Shown in pieces: positions 59,166-64,000 of a stretch of 64,000 nucleotides of DNA. Every line of letters begins with the position of its first letter. Within the stretch, counting starts at the first letter, position 1. The stretch is from Myxococcales bacterium (GTDB lineage: Bacteria > Myxococcota_A > Polyangia > Haliangiales > Haliangiaceae). The stretch lies in assembly GCA_028287135.1 (NCBI GenBank), contig JAQBQE010000059.1, positions 112,353 to 176,352 on the forward strand. Reading direction: 5' to 3'. A program made the translations under genes and the position numbers. The notes under the pieces were generated by a model. It worked only from the letters and a program-made list of their open reading frames with translations, searched no databases and was not told where the DNA came from.

Positions 59166-61223
59166 TTACGGGGAGGCCTGCACTTCGCAACCGCGTAGGT
59201 ACGCGGACGACGACAGCGCTTTGGCCCCCGCCTTCGTGTACGCGGTGTCCTGGAGCGCTAGCTTCCGCAGCCGCGAGACCGCCGGCGATTTTGCCAGCGC
59301 CGAGATTCCCGCATCGCCGAGCTTGTTGCCGGCGAGGTCCAGCATCTCGAGACGAGGCAGCCCCGCCGATAGCGCCTTCACCACCCGCTCCGCTCCTTGT
59401 GCCCGGATCCCGCCATTCGAGTGGCCGCGAACCTTGAGTTGGCGCAAGCTCGGGAGCGCTGCGAGCGCTTCGAGGTTTGCCTCCGGACCGACATCCCCGC
59501 TGATGTCCAGCCACTCGAGGCGGGTGAGCGCCGAGAGCGCTGAAAAATCCAGCGCGGGGGTGCGGTCGCTCTCGATGTAGATCGAGAGCCGTCGGAGACC
59601 GACGAACGCGGCGAGCGGCGCCAGGCTGTCTGGCTCGCGCGACTCGAGCTGATAGACCACCGCGGGGACCCGGAACCCCGGTGCCCGCTGCTCGGTCTTG
59701 GCCATCACGACGTATTCGGGAACCGGCCATTCGATCGGAAGATCGTCCGGCTTGGCGCCGTTCGCGACCCGCGTGGCGAGATCTTCGAGCCACGCGATCG
59801 CCTTCGTTCGAGCGGCCGCCAGCTGCTTGCCCCATGGGTCGAGCCCGACACGCCAGCCTTCGTGCTCCGACAGATGCCTGAGCAGCAGGTACGCCGCGCG
59901 TCCCGTCTGGTACGCCGCACGCTGTTTGTCCGTCAGGTCGTCGGGTTCCTTATCCTGTTGCAAGGTGATGCCGGTCAGGCTCGCGGCGATCGCACGGAAC
60001 CCGTCGGGGTGGCCTCCCTCGGCCAGCAGCCGCACCAGCCGGAAGCCTTCCGGGCCCTTGCACAGCCTCACAACCAGCGAAGCCGCCGCGCGGATCGATG
60101 CCGGATCTCCCAGCGAGATCAGCGCCTCGACGACCGCTATTTGCGCACTGCGCACCACTTGACCTTCGGCGGCACGCTCGACCGCTGCATGTAGACGCTT
60201 GTGGTCGGAGCGGATCGCGTCCGCGACCGCCAGGAGACTCTCCACATTTTCCCCTGTGGGCGGCTTCGCGCGAATCGCGGCGGCAATGTCGGCGACGGCC
60301 TTCGGGTCGAGTTTCCAGACGTCGCGCAACGCAGTCGCCGCGTCGGCCAGATCCATGTCCGAGATCTTGCCGGCCACCAGCCGGTGCACGCGCTCGAGCA
60401 TCGTCGGCACTGCCTGGGTTGCGCCGAGCGCGATCAGGCCCGGCCATGCCGCCTCGAGGTCGTCGGTGCTGTCCATGGCCCGCATCAACGAATCGGCGCT
60501 CGTCGGGTCGATCTCCGGCGGGTTGACCAGCAACTCGTGGAGCGTCGAGAAGTTGCGCAGGCCATCTGCGCCGACCGGAACCTGCGCGTCCCCCGCGTCG
60601 GACTTCACCCCGAACCACGAGAGCTCATCGAGGAGAAACTCGGAAAAAGTCCCCGGCAGGTTCGTGAGCTCCGAGCCGTCGGGGATGTCCTCCACGACGA
60701 TCACGCTGGGGGTGCCTGGCTTCAACCGGAAGTTCCACCGCGTGAGGTCCCCGTCATCGCGGAAGACGAACAGATCCGGGAACAGCGAGTTCACCTCCGG
60801 CGGTCCGACGACCTTGAAGCGTCCGCCGTAGAAGGTGCCGTTCGGCGCCTTCTTCTTCGCCTTCCACCCGAGATCGAACCCGCCGCGCGCGAGAAGGAAC
60901 GCACGGTAGTCCGCAGGCAGCGACATCCCATGCTTCGCTTCCCAGGCCGCGAGCTTCGCTTCGGGAACGGGTTTCACCCCCGCCTTTGTTGCCAGCGTGA
61001 CGCCCTTGTGGGCCCTGAGGGTGGCCTCCATCCGGTCGAAGAGAGCAAGCACTCGCGCGACGGGCTCGAGCATAGTGATGGCGGAGGGCTTCGTGGGGCC
61101 TGGCTTCGTGGGGCCTGGCTTCGTGGGGCCCGGCTTCTTGGCGCTTGGCTTCTTGGGGCCTGGCTTCGTGGGGCCTGGCTTCTTGGAGCCTGGCTTCTTG
61201 GGGCTTGGTTTCTTGGTGGCCAT
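59166..61223 (-). CDS. SUKH (SMI1/KNR4)-domain protein with leucine-rich repeats
   Basis: 685 aa. The N-terminal ~47 residues are tandem KPGPT/KKPSA units encoded by 15-bp repeats. Next comes a SMI1/KNR4-type domain (about 85-215; LAAWEAKHGMSLPADYRAFL, GTFSEFLLDELSWFG). A helical HEAT-like middle follows (VERAAEGQVVRSAQIAVVEA, LVVRLCKGPEGFRLVRLLAE), then leucine-rich repeats (LTRLEWLDISGDVGPEANLE, LEMLDLAGNKLGDAGISALA, LRKLALQDTAYTKAGAKAL). SUKH domains are best known from toxin-immunity proteins, so an immunity or sensing role is possible. No toxin gene is adjacent. Confidence 0.85.
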   Translation of the reverse strand: MATKKPSPKKPGSKKPGPTKPGPKKPSAKKPGPTKPGPTKPGPTKPSAITMLEPVARVLALFDRMEATLRAHKGVTLATKAGVKPVPEAKLAAWEAKHGMSLPADYRAFLLARGGFDLGWKAKKKAPNGTFYGGRFKVVGPPEVNSLFPDLFVFRDDGDLTRWNFRLKPGTPSVIVVEDIPDGSELTNLPGTFSEFLLDELSWFGVKSDAGDAQVPVGADGLRNFSTLHELLVNPPEIDPTSADSLMRAMDSTDDLEAAWPGLIALGATQAVPTMLERVHRLVAGKISDMDLADAATALRDVWKLDPKAVADIAAAIRAKPPTGENVESLLAVADAIRSDHKRLHAAVERAAEGQVVRSAQIAVVEALISLGDPASIRAAASLVVRLCKGPEGFRLVRLLAEGGHPDGFRAIAASLTGITLQQDKEPDDLTDKQRAAYQTGRAAYLLLRHLSEHEGWRVGLDPWGKQLAAARTKAIAWLEDLATRVANGAKPDDLPIEWPVPEYVVMAKTEQRAPGFRVPAVVYQLESREPDSLAPLAAFVGLRRLSIYIESDRTPALDFSALSALTRLEWLDISGDVGPEANLEALAALPSLRQLKVRGHSNGGIRAQGAERVVKALSAGLPRLEMLDLAGNKLGDAGISALAKSPAVSRLRKLALQDTAYTKAGAKALSSSAYLRGCEVQASP
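61087..61221 (-). repeat. 15-bp coding tandem repeat, about nine units
   Basis: Plus-strand unit GGCTTCGTGGGGCCT with variants, nine in a row; on the minus strand each unit encodes Lys-Pro-Gly-Pro-Thr or a variant. Identical neighbouring units point to recent slippage. Length changes stay in frame. Confidence 0.88.
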
Positions 61224-61530
61224 GGCGGACGGATGTTATCGGCGGCGCCGTCGGCAGGCACAAGGATCCCGTGCATTCTCGCTGACCTCGCCGGGCCGCA
61301 ACTGAGCGTCACAGTAGAAGGCGGATCGTGACTGGAAGGCGTCGAGCAAGCGCGTCGAGGCCGCGGTCGAGGTCGAGTTTCGACGGGGGCTCGACGACCT
61401 ACGACGTCTTCGACTTCGGCCCAGGGCGCACCCCGCGGCGGACGGCGACATCGGTAAGGCCGTCGAACGCGTCGCGCAGCGCCCACGCCTTCTGTCCTGC
61501 GCGCCATTGTCGTGACTGTCTGACGAGCAC
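61224..61530. other. Intergenic stretch without a supported gene
   Basis: The 5' region of the SUKH-LRR gene. A minus-strand frame from about 61532 to 61399 reads moderately well (WRAGQKAWALRDAFDGLTDV) but has no plausible start or family, so I do not call it. Confidence 0.4.
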
Positions 61531-61864
61531 CTGATCGCCTAGCACGCAGAACTGTGGTCTGTCGACGGCGGCGCGGCGAGCATGGTCTGGCGTGTGCGGC
61601 CCGATTGGCGACGGCCGGAGCTCTTGCGTGGGTGGCCCTATCCGAAGGCCGCTTCTGGGCCGATCTCGTTCACGCCGGACGGGAGCCACGTCCTGTTGGG
61701 GTTCGACGACGGCGACGTGATCGTTCGCGCGACGAATGCATCGGCGACGAGCCGCATCGAGTCGCTGCATCGCGCTCCGATCACGCGAAGCGAGGTGGCA
61801 CCCGGCGGCCATTGGGCGTTCACCGAGGATGCCGAGTGCGAGCAGCGGATCTGGCCGCTCTAAC
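61531..61864 (+). pseudogene. WD40/propeller C-terminal fragment
   Basis: An open stretch beginning right after a TAG at about 61530 encodes HAELWSVDGGAASMVWRV, GPISFTPDGSHVLLGFDDGD and TRSEVAPGGHWAFTEDAECE, typical WD40-type blades, to TAA at 61862-61864. An ATG at 61582 would give 93 aa, but the frame upstream already looks like propeller, so this is a 5'-truncated gene end rather than a small gene. Confidence 0.6.
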
Positions 61865-62420
61865 CACCGATCTTCATGCTCGGGCATAGCGCCGATGGTG
61901 TCGTCGCATGCGCATACGTCCTCGCGGAGCAACTCGATCTCGCCGGATTGATTTGCGAGAGCTTCGCGCTCGAGGTGCCCGCATCGAGAGTCACGCTGTC
62001 AGAGCTCAAAGGACTCGCGCGCATCGCTCCCCGCCTTGGCGTCTTCAAGCTCAAGGACGAATACTTCTCTCGCGATCCCGCGTTCGTCGAGAAAATGAAA
62101 AATGATCCGCTGATCCCACACGCAGGCTATCCAGCGCAAACGATCGCCAAGCTCGTGCGTACCGACGATCGTCTACAGACGGAGCTCAAACGGATCACGA
62201 TCCCTGTGCTCATCGTGCACGGCGCGGAGGATCACGTGACGCTGCCCAGTGGCAGCAAGCACTTCGCCGAGATCGCTGGCTCGAAGGACAAGACGCTAAC
62301 GATCTGTCAGGGTCACTTTCACGACGTGCTCAACGAGGTCGGGAAGGAACGCGTGCTCGGCGACATGATCAAGTGGCTCAACGCGCACCTTGTCGATGGC
62401 GTATCCGCGAAGGAGCGGAT
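61865..62420 (+). pseudogene. 5'-truncated monoacylglycerol-lipase-like hydrolase
   Basis: Homology begins abruptly at the nucleophile elbow (MLGHSADGVVACAYVLAEQL; G-H-S-A-D-G, where G-H-S-A-G-G is usual) and runs through LAGLICESFALEVPA, EYFSRDPAFVEKMKNDPLIP, ITIPVLIVHGAEDHVTLPSG (catalytic Asp) and LTICQGHFHDVLNEVGKER (catalytic His) to KWLNAHL. The first ~90 residues of the fold are missing. After about 62400 the open frame (to 62589) reads antisense sequence of the next remnant. Confidence 0.72.
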
Positions 62421-62870
62421 TGCTGAGGTGCTTCGCGATCTCGGGCTTGTCGAGGTGCATGATGTCCTCTCCGCCGCGCGGGGCGGTCCCGACGAGGATC
62501 ATGCGACGAAGGATCGACGGCCGCTTCTGCGCCATGACCTGCGCGATCATGCCGCCGAGCGAGTAGCCCAGCACATCGCAGGTTGGTAAGCGAAGACCGT
62601 CGAGAAATGCGAGGACGTGCTCGGCCATGCCTTCGATCGTGTCGGGGACGGATCCGGTGGAGCGGCCCCCCCCCGGGCATTGTCGAAGAGGATCACTTCG
62701 CGTCCGGCGCTGAGTGGATCGATGACAGCCCGGTACCAGTTGTCGAAGGTCCCAGTGAAGTGTTGGAGGCAGAGCAGCGGCGACTCGGAGTGCTTTCCGA
62801 ACCTGCGATATGCGTATGGAGCAAGACGCGTGCGCGACCATAACGAAATTTCTCCAGTCGCGCCGCGCAT
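62397..62870 (-). pseudogene. Alpha/beta-hydrolase remnant, frameshifted at a C9 tract
   Basis: Starts at ATG 62870 (RLAPYAYRRFGKHSESPLLC, LQHFTGTFDNWYRAVIDPLS, REVILFDNAR), shifts frame at nine C (62674-62666), then SVPDTIEGMAEHVLAFLDGL, CDVLGYSLGGMIAQVMAQKR (nucleophile G-Y-S-L-G-G) and ILVGTAPRGGEDIMHL. Homology fades after HLSNPLLRGYA near 62400, so the C-terminal cap and catalytic His are lost. It meets the previous remnant tail to tail. Confidence 0.75.
62666..62674 (+). repeat. Homopolymer of nine C
   Basis: The longest single-base run noticed in the window. It coincides with the frame change in the minus-strand hydrolase, so it is either a slippage mutation or a sequencing/assembly length error. 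Confidence 0.85.
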
Positions 62871-62977
62871 GGCCGGAACAAGGCGTCATGCCGAGGTCGA
62901 CCGTCGACACGTCGTGGCGCTGATCGCGACCTCGGATTACCCGATGTCGTGGCACGAGGCTCGAAGGTCCACTCGCC

Positions 62978-64000
62978 ATGTCCGATGAGCTGACCAAGCC
63001 GTCCGAGGAGAAGCGCCCACAGCGGATGGTGCTCGGCCTGATCGCAGGCCCTGATTTGCCGGAGAAGCTCGCCGCTTTTCTGTCGCAACGATTGCCGTCT
63101 GCGTTGGCAGAGCGGTTCCCGGGGACGTCGTGGAACGTCGTGGTTTCCACGGAACTTTTCGCAGGCGCAGGCGCAGACGTCGACCTTCCTCAACTGGCCC
63201 GTCGCCGCATGCTGGAGGAAGGCTGGGACCTCGTCATCTGTCTCACCGGTCGTCCGCTGAGGGTTGGTCGTCGTCCGGTAACCGCCGAGGCGAGTCCAGC
63301 TCTCGGCGTTGGAGTCATCTCAATACCGGCGATGGGCGCGATCGGACTCACGCGCCGGCTGTTCAAGGGCGTGCTGCTGACCGTCGACGCGATGTTGCGT
63401 ACGGGCGGTGGCGATCAGGCAAAAGCACGCTCCGCGCAACGAGTCAGGATCGACGATCTCGCAAGGGTGTCGTCAGCCTTGGGCAGTTCGCTCGAGATCG
63501 AACAGGGAAGGATCGCGTTCGCGACAGCAACCGCCGCCGGCAACCTGCGCCTCCTGTTCGGTGTGATTCGCGGAAATCAGCCCTGGGCCTTGATCGTCGG
63601 GCTCTCGAACTCCCTGGTCGCGGCACTCGGGGTGTCAGTCTTCGGACTCACGTCTCCAGTGATCTGGCGGATCGCGAATGCAATGAGTCTTCCACGCTTG
63701 CTCTTGCTCACGAGCGCCTCGTTGTTTGTGATCGGGTTCACGCTGATGACTGCACACAGGCTGTGGGAACGCGCTCCGACTCGCGATGCGCGCACACGGG
63801 TGCTTCTGATCAATCTCGCAACCTCGTCGACGGTCGCGATCGGCGTGATGACGTCCTACATTGCACTGCTGATATTCAACTACGTGTTCGGCGGAGCGCT
63901 CATCCCCGATCAAGTCATGCAACGCGAGCTGGGACACACGGTCTCGACGGTCCACTACGTACGCGTTGCATCGCTCGTGAGCGCGCTGGCTACGCTCGGC
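62978..64000 (+). CDS. Polytopic membrane protein of unknown function, cut by the window end
   Basis: Open from ATG 62978 to the end of the window (341 codons, no stop). The N-terminal ~190 residues are soluble alpha/beta (MVLGLIAGPDLPEKLAAFLS, EEGWDLVICLTGRPLRVGRR, GRIAFATATAAGNLRLL). Several hydrophobic helices follow (ALIVGLSNSLVAALGVSVFG, RLLLLTSASLFVIGFTLMTA, VLLINLATSSTVAIGVMTSY, ALLIFNYVFGGALIPDQV). The layout resembles an uncharacterised actinobacterial-type membrane family. Codon use is somewhat less GC3-extreme than in the kinase genes. Confidence 0.75.
   Translation, partial: MSDELTKPSEEKRPQRMVLGLIAGPDLPEKLAAFLSQRLPSALAERFPGTSWNVVVSTELFAGAGADVDLPQLARRRMLEEGWDLVICLTGRPLRVGRRPVTAEASPALGVGVISIPAMGAIGLTRRLFKGVLLTVDAMLRTGGGDQAKARSAQRVRIDDLARVSSALGSSLEIEQGRIAFATATAAGNLRLLFGVIRGNQPWALIVGLSNSLVAALGVSVFGLTSPVIWRIANAMSLPRLLLLTSASLFVIGFTLMTAHRLWERAPTRDARTRVLLINLATSSTVAIGVMTSYIALLIFNYVFGGALIPDQVMQRELGHTVSTVHYVRVASLVSALATLG

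Noticed and set aside
61399..61532. Minus-strand gene end between the SUKH-LRR gene and the propeller fragment
   Set aside because: About 45 residues read acceptably, but there is no start, no family and no upstream continuation.
1..64000. CRISPR arrays, tRNA, rRNA, transposase or phage genes
   Set aside because: Looked for direct-repeat/spacer periodicity, cloverleaf-type sequence and DDE/recombinase motifs on both strands; none was found by eye.

Overview
The window reads as chromosomal DNA of a high-GC, predatory or social-type bacterium, most likely a Myxococcota member (Haliangiales/Kofleriaceae-like). This is inferred, not proven. The basis is four large Ser/Thr protein kinases of the membrane-anchored or TPR-tailed myxobacterial style, many lipoproteins with Gly/Ser/Ala- or Asp-rich tails, an ECF sigma/FecR-TPR module, an FHA-GAF-cyclase, and strong G/C third-position bias. 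I see no rRNA, tRNA, CRISPR array, intact transposase, integrase or phage module.

Layout. 1-13.9 kb: envelope and signalling genes: a kinase, a lysozyme-like lipoprotein, a secreted esterase, a DJ-1/PfpI protein, a decayed sulfatase divergent from a second kinase, a Cys-rich lipoprotein, an Asp/Arg-rich barrel protein, a cupin, an L,D-transpeptidase, an Hsp20 gene translationally coupled to an Arg/Glu helical-repeat protein, and a beta-propeller lipoprotein. 14-20.9 kb: a compact biosynthetic locus. An MpaB-type oxygenase diverges from four genes joined by ATGA stop-start overlaps: AMP-forming acyl ligase, PLP aminotransferase, an asparagine-synthetase-like amide ligase without the glutaminase cysteine, and a carrier protein. 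A GNAT-like gene converges on it. 21-31.1 kb: an NADP-type oxidoreductase, then a genome-maintenance block: an AT-hook coiled-coil protein, a SNF2-type helicase and, divergently, a complete mukF-mukE-mukB condensin operon.

31.1-39.2 kb: two kinases with TPR-type tails and small redox or lipoprotein genes. 39.4-43.9 kb: an ECF sigma module (Asp/Glu-rich lipoprotein, barrel protein, sigma factor, FecR-TPR protein), bounded by two decayed genes (a COG4705 membrane protein and a DUF72 fragment). 44.4-64 kb: PilZ, FHA-GAF-cyclase, bactofilin-like, GlsB/YeaQ, DUF1990, SUFU, VOC, a long Cys/Met-type PLP enzyme, GFA, SUKH-LRR and a membrane protein. These are interleaved with an unusual density of gene remnants: glycosyltransferases, ADP-ribosylglycohydrolase twice, aldo/keto reductase, esterase, LysR, a WD40 piece and two alpha/beta-hydrolases. 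Three copies of a 31-bp palindrome-bearing repeat lie at 52.4, 53.6 and 55.2 kb, one exactly at the broken edge of the LysR remnant.

The most interesting systems are the MukBEF plus SNF2/AT-hook neighbourhood, the ligase/aminotransferase/glutaminase-dead amide synthetase/carrier cluster, and the Hsp20-helical-repeat pair with a perfect inverted repeat directly before its ribosome binding site. All family names come from motif recognition by eye; no database search was run.
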